From contig CM049316.1 in the NCBI GenBank assembly GCA_026874595.1, positions 50,787,676-50,851,675 of the forward strand: a DNA stretch of 64,000 bases, written 5' to 3'. Under the pieces are notes generated by a model. It was not told the origin of the DNA and searched no databases. It worked only from the letters and a program-made list of their open reading frames with translations. The translations under genes and the position numbers were made by a program. Numbering within the stretch: the first letter of the stretch is position 1; each line of letters starts with the position of its first letter. Shown here piece after piece: positions 1 to 12,095 of the stretch. Source of the DNA: Sipunculus nudus. Lineage: Eukaryota > Annelida > Sipuncula > Golfingiida > Sipunculidae.

Positions 1-3000
1 TGACTGCCACAGCCCAATCGCTGATTTTTTTTGCACGCGATAACTCAACAACATATTGCAGCTTTCCCAAATTCACAGGGATAATTGGTACCAATCACAG
101 CTCTAGACCTATCGAATTACAGACTTGTCTAAATTCAAATATGGCTGCCACAGCCCAATCGCTGATTTTCTTTAGCACACAATAACTCAACAACATACTG
201 AAGCTTTCCCAAATTCACAGGGATAATTGGTACCTATGACGGCTCCAGACCTATTGCATTTCAGACTTGTCGGAATTCAAATATGACTGCCACAGCCCAA
301 TCGCTGATTTTCTTTCACACGCGATAACTCAACAACAACATACTGCAGCTTTCCCAAATTCACAGGGATGATTGGTACCTATGACATACTGAGACCTGTT
401 GAATTACAGACATGTCAGAATTCAAATATGGCCGCCACATCCCAATCGCTAATTATCTTTTGCAAGCAATAACTCAACAACAACATACTGCAGCTTTCTC
501 AAATTCACAAGGATGATTTGTACCTATGACGGCTCCAGACCTGTGGAATTACAGACCTGTCGATATTCAAATATGGTTGCCACAGCCCGATCGCTGATTT
601 TCTTTCGCACACGATAACTCAACAACAACATATTGCAGCTTTCCCAAATTCACAGGGATGATTTGTACCTAAGACGGCTCCAGACCTATCGAATGACAGA
701 CTTGTCCGAATTCAAATATGGCCGCCACAGCCCAATCGCTGATTTTTTTTGCACGCGATAACTCAACAACAACATACTGCAGCTTTCCCAAATTCACAGA
801 GATAATTGGAACAAATCACAGCTCTAGACCTATCGAATTACAGACTTGTCCAAATTCAAATATGGCTGACACAGCCCAATCGCTGATTTTCTTTCGCATG
901 CGATAACTCAACAACAACATACTGAAGCTTTCCCAAATTCACAGGGATGATTGGTACCTATGGCAGCTCTAGACCTGTCGAATTACAGACTTGTCAGAAT
1001 TCAAATATGGCCGCCACAGCCCAATCGCTAATTATCTTTTGCACGCGATAATTCAACAACAACATTCTGCAGCTTTCCCAAATTCACAGGGATAATTGGT
1101 ACCTATGACGGCTCTAGACCTATTGCATTACAGACTTGTCGGAATTCAAATATGACTGCCACAGCCCAATCGCTGATTTTCTTTCACACGCGATAACTCA
1201 ACAACAACATACTGCAGCTTTCCCAAATTCACAGGGATGATTGGTACCTATGACATACTGAGACCTGTTGAATTACAGACATGTCAGAATTCAAATATGG
1301 CCACCACATCCCAATCACTAATTTTCTTTTGCACAAAATAACTCAACAACAACATACTGCAGCTTTCCCAAATTCACAGGGATGATTGGTACCTATGACA
1401 GCTCTAGACCTGTCGAATTACAGACTTGTCAGAATTCAAATATGGCCGCCACAGCCCAATCGCTAATTATCTTTTGCACGCGATAATTCAACAACAACAT
1501 TCTGCAGCTTTCCCAAATTCACAGGGATAATTGGTACCTATGACGGCTCCAGACCTATTGCATTACAGACTTGTCGGAATTCAAATATGACTGCCACAGC
1601 CCAATCGCTGATTTTTTTTGCACGCGATAACTCAACAACATATTGCAGCTTTCCCAAATTCACAGGGATAATTGGTACCAATCACAGCTCTAGACCTATC
1701 GAATTACAGACTTGTCCAAATTCAAATATGGCTGCCACAGCCCAATCGCTGCTTTTATTTAGCACGCAATAACTCAACAACATACTGAAGCTTTCCCAAA
1801 TTCACAGGGATGATTGGTACCTATGACATACTGAGACGTGTTGAATTACAGACTTGTCAGAATTCAAATATGGCCGCCATAGCCCAATTGCTAATTATCT
1901 TTTGCACGCAATAACTCAAGCACAACATACTGCAGCTTTCTCAAATTCACAAGGATGATTTTTACCTATGACGGCTCCAGACCTGTGGAATTACAGACCT
2001 GTCGATATTCAAATATGGTTGCCACAGCCCGATCGCTGATTTTCTTTCGCACACGATAACTCAACAACAACATATTGCAGCTTTCCCAAATTCACAGGGA
2101 TGATTTGTACCTAAGACGGCTCCAGACCTATCGAATTACAGACTTGTCCAAATTCAAATATGGCTGACACAGCCCAATCGCTGATTTTCTTTCGCATGCG
2201 ATAACTCAACAACATCATACTGAAGCTTTCCCAAATTCACAGGGATGATTGGTACCTATGACAGCTCTAGACCTGTCGAATTACAGACTTGTCAGAATTC
2301 AAATATGGCCGCCACAGCCCAATCGCTAATTATCTTTTGCACGCGATAATTCAACAACAACATTCTGCAGCTTTCCCAAATTCACAGGGATAATTGGTAC
2401 CTATGACGGCTCCAGACCTATTGCATTACAGACTTGTCGGAATTCAAATATGACTGCCACAGCCCAATCGCTGATTTTCTTTCACACGCGATAACTCAAC
2501 AACAACATGCTGCAGCTTTCCCAAATTCACAGGGATGATTGGTACCTATGACATACTGAGACCTGTCGAATTACAGACATGTCAGAATTCAAATATGGCC
2601 ACCACATCCCAATCACTAATTTTCTTTTGCACAAAATAACTCAACAACAACATACTGCAGCTTTCCCAAATTCACAGGGATAATTGGTACCAATGACCGC
2701 TCCAGACCTATTGCATAACAGACTTGTCGGAATTCAAATATGACTGCCACAGCCCAATCGCTGATTTTTTTTGCACGCGATAACTCAACAACATATTGCA
2801 GCTTTCCCAAATTCACAGGGATAATTGGTACCAATCACAGCTCTAGACCTATCGAATTACAGACTTGTCTAAATTCAAATATGGCTGCCACAGCCCAATC
2901 GCTGATTTTCTTTAGCACACAATAACTCAACAACATACTGAAGCTTTCCCAAATTCACAGGGATAATTGGTACCTATGACGGCTCCAGACCTATTGCATT

Positions 3001-4675
3001 TCAGACTTGTCGGAATTCAAATATGACTGCCACAGCCCAATCGCTGATTTTCTTTCACACGCGATAACTCAACAACAACATACTGCAGCTTTCCCAAATT
3101 CACAGGGATGATTGGTACCTATGACATACTGAGACCTGTTGAATTACAGACATGTCAGAATTCAAATATGGCCGCCACATCCCAATCGCTAATTATCTTT
3201 TGCAAGCAATAACTCAACAACAACATACTGCAGCTTTCTCAAATTCACAAGGATGATTTGTACCTATGACGGCTCCAGACCTGTGGAATTACAGACCTGT
3301 CGATATTCAAATATGGTTGCCACAGCCCGATCGCTGATTTTCTTTCGCACACGATAACTCAACAACAACATATTGCAGCTTTCCCAAATTCACAGGGATG
3401 ATTTGTACCTAAGACGGCTCCAGACCTATCGAATGACAGACTTGTCCGAATTCAAATATGGCCGCCACAGCCCAATCGCTGATTTTTTTTGCACGCGATA
3501 ACTCAACAACAACATACTGCAGCTTTCCCAAATTCACAGGGATAATTGGAACAAATCACAGCTCTAGACCTATCGAATTACAGACTTGTCCAAATTCAAA
3601 TATGGCTGACACAGCCCAATCGCTGATTTTCTTTCGCATGCGATAACTCAACAACAACATACTGAAGCTTTCCCAAATTCACAGGGATGATTGGTACCTA
3701 TGGCAGCTCTAGACCTGTCGAATTACAGACTTGTCAGAATTCAAATATGGCCGCCACAGCCCAATCGCTAATTATCTTTTGCACGCGATAATTCAACAAC
3801 AACATTCTGCAGCTTTCCCAAATTCACAGGGATAATTGGTACCTATGACGGCTCTAGACCTATTGCATTACAGATTTGTCGGAATTCAAATATGACTGCC
3901 ACAGCCCAATCGCTGATTTTCTTTCACACGCGATAACTCAACAACAACATACTGCAGCTTTCCCAAATTCACAGGGATGATTGGTACCTATGACATACTG
4001 AGACCTGTCGAATTACAGACATGTCAGAATTCAAATATGGCCACCACATCCCAATCACTAATTTTCTTTTGCACAAAATAACTCAACAACAACATACTGC
4101 AGCTTTCCCAAATTCACAGGGATGATTGGTACCTATGACAACTCGAGACCTGTCGAATTACAGACTTGTCAGAATTCCAATATGGCCTCCACAGCCCGAT
4201 TGCTGATTTTCTTTCGTGCGCTGTAACTCAACAACAACCTACTGCAGCTTTCCTGAATTCACAGGGATGATTGGTACCTATGAGGGCTCCAAACATATTG
4301 CATTACAGATCTGTCCGAATTCCAATATGGCCGCCACAGCCCAATCGCTGATTTTCTTTCGTGTGCAATAACTCACCAAAAACCTCAGGCAGCTTTCCCA
4401 AATTCACAGGGATGATTGGCACCTGTAAGGGCTCCAGACCTTTTGGATAACAGACCTGTTGGAATTTCGATATGGCCGCTACTGCCCAGTTGCTGATTTT
4501 CTTTCGTGCATGATAACTAAAAAAACAACATACTTCAGCTTTTCCAAATTTACAGGGATCACTGGTCCCTATGCGGGCTCCAGACCTATTGAAATACAGA
4601 CTTGCTCAAAATCAAATATGGCTAACAGACTACATTCAGTTATTTTCTGTTGCACACATTATTTCAGACATATAT
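1..4675. repeat. ~144-bp satellite array with higher-order structure
   Basis: About 32 head-to-tail monomers of 142-145 bp, recognisable by CCACAGCCCAATCGCTGATT, AACTCAACAACA, AGCTTTCCCAAATTCACAGG and GAATTCAAATATG. Length varies mostly through loss or gain of an ACA triplet in the CAACAACA stretch. Position 1 onward matches position 2741 onward almost base for base to about 4130, giving a 2740-bp higher-order unit of about 19 monomers. Monomers decay from about 4135 and the array ends near 4675. It continues past the left edge. The short reading frames in it arise from the period and are not genes. The array is followed by family B sequence, so it may be an expanded core of a B-type element; that is inference. 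Confidence 0.95.
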
Positions 4676-4844
4676 CTTTTTTAATCCAGTACGATTTTTT
4701 CCCTCATGCATATTGATAAAAACCTGTTTCTGTTTGTGATATTTTTCAAATTTAACTTAATTTTTCACCCATATGCAAACTAGTCAAGCACTAGCAGAAA
4801 CGCGGGGCCCTCTGAGGACCATTGAAATTTTAACCAAAGTCTTT

Positions 4845-5880
4845 CAGTATGTGTAAACAGATATACCAACAGGCCAAGATTGAATCTGTATCTTTAAATA
4901 GGTTGAGAAACTGCCAACTGTTTCAGATTTGGGAACAGATCAAGAGTTCATTTAGTGCAGCCAGATATAGGTCAAGAGTTCAATCAGTGCAGCCAAGCAC
5001 ATGGCATGTGATCACCTCATGGGTGACATGTGAACACCTCATGGGCACCATGTGATCACTTCATGGGTGTCAAGCCCCTCAGGGCAGGGCCCCTGCATGA
5101 GCTTATGCAATGGTGTGGCTACTATTTCAGATTAGGCAACAGGCTAGAGGTCAGTCTGGATCTATTTATAGCTTTGGCAGACTGCCAACTGTATAAGATT
5201 AGGCAACAGGTCAAGAGTTCACTCAGTGCAGCCAGGTATGGGTCAGGAGTTTACTCAGTGCAGTAGCTGCATTCTATTTATAGCTTTGGCAGACTGCCAA
5301 CTTTGTCAGATTATGCAACAGGTCAAGATTTCACTCAGTGCAGCCAGGTACAGGTCAAAAGTTCACTCAGTCTGGCCAAATGCAGGTCATGAGTTCACTC
5401 AGTGCAGTAGTCTGAGAAAGCAATTTGTCACAGTTCACTCGGGGCAACAGCCTTTCTCACCTAAGCCTGGTCAGCCCCATGCATCAGACTCAAGGTAAGT
5501 TTGATGTATTGGCCTAATATTTTGTGTCTATGTGTCTTTGATGGCTTTCTCGCTCACAAGACAGGTGTTGCCACCTACCATGACTTTTGAACACGTTTTT
5601 CTCAGGAGGGGTTTGATATATCAGTCTGAAATTGGGCGTATGTATATATCTCTGATAGCTTCGTTGTATACAAGACTGGTGGTGCCAGCTACAATCTTTT
5701 AAGTGTTGTGTGCACCTATGCCAGAATTTCAGCAGTGATGTTTGTGTAATTGTTTCTTATTCAAAATGTTTAGTACTTGCATAGTTCATATACATGAAAA
5801 TTAATGGTCAAGCATTGAAGCATTATACCTGGTGTATTCCCCAATGCACAGGTTCGCATTAGGCCTGTAGGCCTTGTTTC
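4845..5880 (+). mobile_element. Helentron-like family B, 3' portion
   Basis: Closely matches 12925-13968. It carries about 32-bp minisatellite units (GGTCAAGAGTTCACTCAGTG) at about 4920-5410, then the conserved B tail with CAGAATTTCAGCAGTGATGT, GCATTATACCTGGTGTA and the terminal CACAGGTTCGCATT, hairpin AGGCCTGTAGGCCT and TTGTTT near 5850-5880. No 5' head is present; it is either truncated or starts left of the satellite. No coding capacity seen. Confidence 0.75.
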
Positions 5881-6690
5881 ATATATTGCTGATTTCTTTT
5901 TTTTGTAAAATGTCAGCTGAAAAGCATTTTGTATTGGGAAAATGTATTTCAAAGTTATTTCAAGGAGGGACCACTTTCTACAGATAGCAGCACTTGGTTT
6001 ACCATTGGAGATTGCCAGTGCCTTGATCTTGGCTATTAGCCAAGATGATATCAGCTCTTTAAATAGTTTTGGGACAGTGCCTGGATTGGAAGAAGTGCAG
6101 CCAGGTATAGGTCAAGAGTTCACTCAGTGCAGTAGCTGCATTCTATTAATAGCTTTGGCAGACTGCCCACTTCAACAGATTTGGCACCAATGTTCAGCCT
6201 GGATCTATAGCTTTGGCAGACTTCCAACTGTGTCAGATTATGCAACAGGTCAAGATTTCACTCAGTGCAACCAGGTACAGGTCAAAAGTTCACTTAGTCT
6301 AGCCAGGTGCAGGTCAAGAGTTCACTCAGTGCAGTAGCTTGAGGTAGTAATTTGTCACAGATCACTCGGGGGCAACTGCCTTACCTACCTTAGCCTGGTC
6401 AGCCCAGTGCATCAAACTCAAGGGAGGTTTGATATATTGGCCTGATATTTTGACCTGTCCATGCATCTTTGATGGCTCTCTCGTTCACAAGACAGGTGTC
6501 ACCACCTACATTGATTTTTCCATAGTGTATGCGCCTGCTTTTTTCTACAGAGGAATTTTATACATCAGCCTGAAATTGGGCATATTTATACATATCGGGT
6601 AGCTTTGTAGTGTAGAAGACTGATGGTGCCACCTACAATAATTTTTACACAGTGTATGTCCCAGCTTATTTCGCAGGAGGGCTACAATCA
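5881..6690 (+). mobile_element. Family B middle portion, second fragment
   Basis: Matches the middle of other B copies (about 16200-16900, 27000-27700, 36280-36830): TCAGCTGAAAAGCATTTTGT, GGGACCACTTT, GATTGCCAGTGCCTTGAT, then the 32-bp minisatellite at about 6095-6340. It abuts the tail of the previous B copy, so two B pieces lie in tandem. It ends where an A-type head begins. Confidence 0.65.
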
Positions 6691-7080
6691 TTTTTAGCTC
6701 AGCTGACTGTAAGTCAACTGAGGTATAGGTATGGCGCTTTTTCCATCGTCAGTCTGGCCGTCCGTTAGCAGGGCACAAATCGTATCCACTGACCCTAGAA
6801 GCCTGTAACTAAAAATCTAGGGAGGTCCATAAAAAATCTATCTCCTTGGAAACCTGAAATTAGGTCACTGTAACCTATATCCTCCAAGCTATCCGGCTTG
6901 AAAGTACCCCCCCCCCCCCCGAATAATAAATAATTTGATACAAAACCTCCAATATCTTGATAATTGATGCATGGATTGTCATGAATCTTGCCTTGAATAT
7001 TGACTATGACTAGATTTGTCAGTTCATGAAAAGTGGTGGCGCCACCTGTATATTTTCTTATTTTTAAGAATATTTATCTT
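6691..7080 (+). mobile_element. A-type (A') head fragment
   Basis: Starts TTTTTAGCTCAGCTGACTGT, includes a C-run at about 6907-6920 and ends with GGTGGCGCCACC at 7035-7046. The same ~350-bp piece occurs at 25235, 34631 and 54319. In all four places another element head follows directly, which suggests a preferred insertion point just after the palindrome. Confidence 0.65.
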
Positions 7081-10000
7081 CTTTTTAGCTCAGCTGACTA
7101 TAAGTCATCTGAGCTATAGTCGGGGTCCTTTGTTCGTCGGCTGTCCGTCCATCCATTAAACTGGCACGTTTTGAAACCATTGGGCCCACAAAAATCGGCA
7201 TACCTTTAGAGGTACCCAAAATCTCCTACCATACTGAAAATTGGGTCACTACTTCATTCCTTCGATTTATTAAGGAAAACCCTCCATTTCTCCATTAAAA
7301 ACCCATTGTTACACTTCAAGACTGCCCAATATCAAAACCACTGACCTGATATTGACCATTTTTTATATATCAGTTCCTCTATATATTTCCTATGTACATA
7401 CCATAAATTAGTTCGATATTTTTTAAATTCCTGAAGTAATGGGCCCAAACATAATGCACTTTGTAATAATTCAGGAAATTTATTTACTCTCTAACTTGAG
7501 AATTGCTGAAGCTAGAGTCTTTCTTTCAGGTATATATAACCGTATTTCGTCAAGATTCAATTGTATACCAAAAATTAGATCTGAATTTTTAAATTTTATA
7601 AGTTATTAGCATACCGGTAAATATTTAATCAATACCTTAAATTTTTCTCAGATTTGACCAGGACACATTTTTTTTCCTGTAACTGCTGTGGATTTAATTT
7701 TCACAGCATGTTACCATTAGCATTTTATTTCTTAACATCTGAAATTTGCAACAGTTGATCAAAAACTGTTGATTTTATTCCTTTTTTTTAAGCACCATGT
7801 AAAGTATTGTTTAGATCAAGCAAGTGTTATGGAGTTTGCTAAAGCTCAGCTCCCAAGCTTCCCAGGCTAGCTCTCAGCTACCAAAATTTGGCATACAGTC
7901 AGATGTCCCCCAAACCCCCCTACCATACCAAAAGTTTGGTCACTAGAATTTCATTCCTTTGAGATGTTAAGAAAAAACTTTAATTTTCAATTAAAAACCC
8001 ATTGTTATACTTCGAGACTGCCTAATATCAAAACTACTGATCTGACTTTGATTATATAAAATATACATGTTATTCTATTTATACTCTATGCACCTGCCAG
8101 AAATGATGTGAGTATTGCAAAACTGTTTTAAGTTATGGGCCCGAACATAATGCACTTTGTAAACAAGAAATATATTTACCCCCTTAACATGAAAATTGCT
8201 GAAGCTAGAGATTTTTTTTGTCAGGGATATAACATTATTTAATTCAGATTCAATTGTATACCCAAAATTAGTTCTGAATTTTTCAAATTTTATAAGTTAT
8301 TAGCATAAATATAAAATCAGTACCTTAAATTTTGCCTAATTTTGATCATGGCTTGTTTGTTTCCTGTAAGCACTGTTGATGTAATTTTCATATCATGCAG
8401 AAATAAGGGTTTCAGCTTGTTATTTTTGAAAGTTGAAAGAAATTGGCCAAAAACTGTAGCTTTTATTAAATTTTTTATGAGACAATGTCAGACCCAGGCT
8501 CTACCCAGCCCCTCTTCAGTCACCTGTATGTCCTCAAGTTGACCTTTCAGGCCAATTATGCACGCTTGACGCGGGGCATATACTTGCAGCTGGGCAGCTT
8601 ATTTGCTGGCCACAGCTGATCCAGGTGTCCAACGCAGCTCATCTATTAGTTGTTTAGACCAACAGCATAACAATAAACAATGAATAAATAATTTTTTATA
8701 GGTCTATAATAACAACTTTAAAAATAATCAATAGAAAAGGAATTTGACAGTTGATGAGTGACACTTACAGGGAATTACCTTGCAGTTGTTGATGTTATGG
8801 ATTTTGTATGGATGTATGAAAATGTATTCCAAGTAACACCATTGAGTCATCTATGGTATTTTTCTTTTCAATTTTAATAATGAAAAAAAAAATAATTTAA
8901 TTATATTGTACTATACTTTTAAGTATTATATGAAGGAAACCAATGATTGACAAAGATGCAGTTGATAATATAAATCTAAATTCCCAGGTCTTTTACAAGT
9001 GTTTCAGCTTGTTAATTTGTATTTATTTCAAATTTAAAAAAAAGTTAAAATATGTCAAACTTTTTAAATTTTACTCGGACAAGTACTTATTAAAGTTGTC
9101 AATGTGTTTCACTAATGACATTCAGACACATGGCTGTAACAGCTGTCACAAGACTATGTGAATAATCGAAATTTATATTATTGGTTCCTATATTTCAGTT
9201 AATAAAATTACAATTGCCCATTTCTAGTTTTCTCCTTGTACAATTTATAGGGTATTCTTATGCTTGGGTTATTTTTTACACATATAATGGTTTCAAAGGT
9301 GAGACACTTCAATTTTTTTCTGATACATTTTTTTTAATAAAAAAATTTAAATATGATAAAAAATCAAATCTTAGACAAGTTCTCATTATGATTTCTGTAA
9401 TGTTAATAATTGTCATAAGACTCTTGCTATGTCTAGTGTAGATTGATGTGAAGGTAGTCCAAAGTGAAAATTATAGTTTTATTTTTGAATATAAATAAAA
9501 TTCATAAAACGAGGTACTTATGATCATTATTAGCGAACCTGTGAGCTTATGGGATGGTTTTGCGTCGTCCGGCGTCCGTCGGCCGTCGTCCGTCGTCTGT
9601 ACGTTAACCCATACTCTCTTGAAAACGGCAAGAAGTAGCATCACGAAATTTTATGCAAAAAATTACTCATCTAAAAAACTATATCGGATTTTGCTTATTT
9701 TTTGGCTAACTGCATTTTCTTAGATTTTATAGGGAAAGCTAAAAAAGCTTTAAAAATCTTCTTCTCCGAAAATGTTCAGCCAAATTGTCCAATATTTCAC
9801 AGAAATGATTCTCGGAATAATCTTTCTCAAGTTTGTTCGAATGGTTTAAGTTCGGTGATTTTTGGCCGAGTTACAGGAAGTTGAACTTAGTCATTTGTCC
9901 ATAAAAGCATACTAAAATTACAATCTCAGAAACAGCTGGAGCTATCATCACCAAATTTTATGCCAATGTTGTTCACATGAGACATATCTGAAATTGAGGT

Positions 10001-11404
10001 ATTGGTGGCGCCACCTGCATCGACCTTTTTTGTACGGGGGTCATCAGTGCCCGTATCATAATGACGGCTACAAAAAAAACTTCTTCTCTGAAACCATATG
10101 GCCAAATAGTTTAATATCGCACAGAAATGATCCTAGGGTAGTGCTTTCTGAAATTTGTTCAAATGGTCTAAGTTCAGTGACTTTTGGCTGAGTTATGGGA
10201 AGCTGAATTTAGTCATATGCTGTAACAGCCCATTTTAGCTCAGTGGCTACAAAGATCTTCTCCTCAAAAACCTCTGGGCCAAATTCTTGAATCTCACACA
10301 TTAATTATTCTTAGATGTTGATAATTCAAGTTTGTTTAAATGGTTTTGGTTCAGTGATTTTTGGCTGAGTTATGGGAAGCTTAACTTAGCCATTTTGCTG
10401 TATTTTCCCATATGAGTTATAAACCTGTAAAATTTTTTTTGACTGACCCTACTGAGGCCAATTTGTTTCATATTTTACAAGAATAATCCCCTGAATAATT
10501 CTTATAATAATTGTCTTTTATGGTTCCAAAGAATGAATTTTGGCTGAAATATAAAGGTTCAATTGAGTCATGTTACCATATATGTGAGCTGTGTGAAGCA
10601 GATACACATATACATCTAGATACATCTAGACTGGCACCAGTTTATCAGCATTTATTACATCATGCCTCTAGACATTTAGGTTTCAGGTTATCTATGGTCA
10701 ATATTGACAAGAATGTTTTTTAAAAGCTGTAGATTTATGATTTTTAGATATTCCTCATGCCAGGCAATGTTTACAATCACAGCTATACAGCTCTCTGTGG
10801 GTATATAAAGACGGCTGTACATGGATTATAAATAATTGGTATCCATAGTCAAATTAATTCAAGATTTTGCCATCAGTGAGATGTATCTGTATTACAATTT
10901 TGCATTCAATATGCATCTGCATTAATTTTTTGTGAACCTGTGAACTAATGCGATGGTGTGGCGGCGTTTGTCTTCTGTACGTTTACCCATACTATTTTGA
11001 AAATGATTGGAGCTAGCATCATGAAATTTAATGCAAAAAATTAGCCATCTGAAAATTTTCTTAAATTTTATAGAAAAAAGCTAAAAAAAAAAACTTTAAA
11101 AATCATCTCCTCCGAAACACTCAAGCCAAATTGTTCAATATTTCACAGAAATAATCTTTTATACCATCTCCCTCAATTTTGTTCAGGAAGATGAACTTAG
11201 TCATCTGTCCAAAAAAGCATACTAAAATGACAGTCTCAGAAACAGCCAGTGCTATCATCACCAAATATTTTGCCAGTGTTGGTCACATGAGTCATATATA
11301 AAATTCAGGTATTGGTGGCACCATCTGAATTGACCTATTTTTGTACGGGGGTCATTGGTCATCTGTACATTAATCCATAATTTCCCAGGAATAGCAGGAG
11401 CTAC

Positions 11405-12095
11405 TGTAACACCTGGGGGTTGGGGTTACGTGGGTGTAGGTTCAGGGTTCACTGAGTGCGAACGCCCGAGTGCGATGTCGCAATACATGCAAACATTCTC
11501 GCAGATGCATACATAAACTTCAGATTCCAAATTGGTAGTAAACTCTATATATATTATTAAAATAAAATTACATAGTTTGAATGATGACGAGATGGACATG
11601 CGTGATGACAGATGCAGTCTCCAACAACAGAGTAATTGGCAAGGTCGAGGGATGATGCAATTCGCTGGCGCAGTCTACTACATGGTTGCTTAAATCTACC
11701 CAGGTAATAATTCCGTAATACAAGTCCGAATATCCAAGAATACAAGCAGTTGTGAAATCCAACAGAGATAAACTTCCCCAAAACGTACTCCAAAAATAAT
11801 TAACAAAGTGTTATCTTAATACTGAAGCGGTGCGAGCTGAAGCAAGTACGAACTGTGCCCCCCCCCCCCAAAGCTAGGCGGGCCCTTTATATAGCCTCTG
11901 ACCCCCTGCTGTCTTGCACGTCTTCCGCCCCAGCGGTAGCCGCCCAGCCCGGTTTCCCTGCTGCGGATAACGGCCGGTCATCACTGACCTAGTGACTGCC
12001 CTCCGCATAATGTTTACTCGCAGCGTACCCCGGCATCGCGCACCTGCGAGCACCAAGCGCTGGCTGCTCTCGCATACAGCCCGGTATTCGTTACA
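11405..12095 (+). mobile_element. Solo LTR, 691 bp, with 4-bp target duplication
   Basis: Begins TGTAACACCTGG and ends CGTTACA, the TG...CA ends of an LTR. It is flanked by CTAC at 11401-11404 and 12096-12099. The sequence around it (GCAGGAGCTAC, then CATTCCCAGATTTTATGCAA) matches the uninterrupted family B motif GGAGCTAGCATCACCAAA near 35047. It is more GC-rich than its surroundings. TTTATATA at 11886-11893 could be the TATA box, which would put transcription on the plus strand. No internal gag/pol is present. A 4-bp duplication fits Ty3-like elements, but the family is not established. Confidence 0.8.
11886..11893 (+). promoter_or_regulatory. Possible TATA box of the solo LTR
   Basis: TTTATATA inside the LTR, followed by about 200 bp of GC-rich sequence to the LTR end, as expected for a U3/R boundary. 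Motif-only evidence. Confidence 0.35.

Noticed and set aside
1-4675. Short repeated ORFs (for example frames with AQSLIFFARDNS) as a gene family
   Set aside because: They follow the satellite period exactly and have no conserved start or stop context; they are by-products of the repeat.
1-5420. CRISPR-like array
   Set aside because: Direct head-to-tail satellite and minisatellite units with no unique spacers, in a eukaryotic context.
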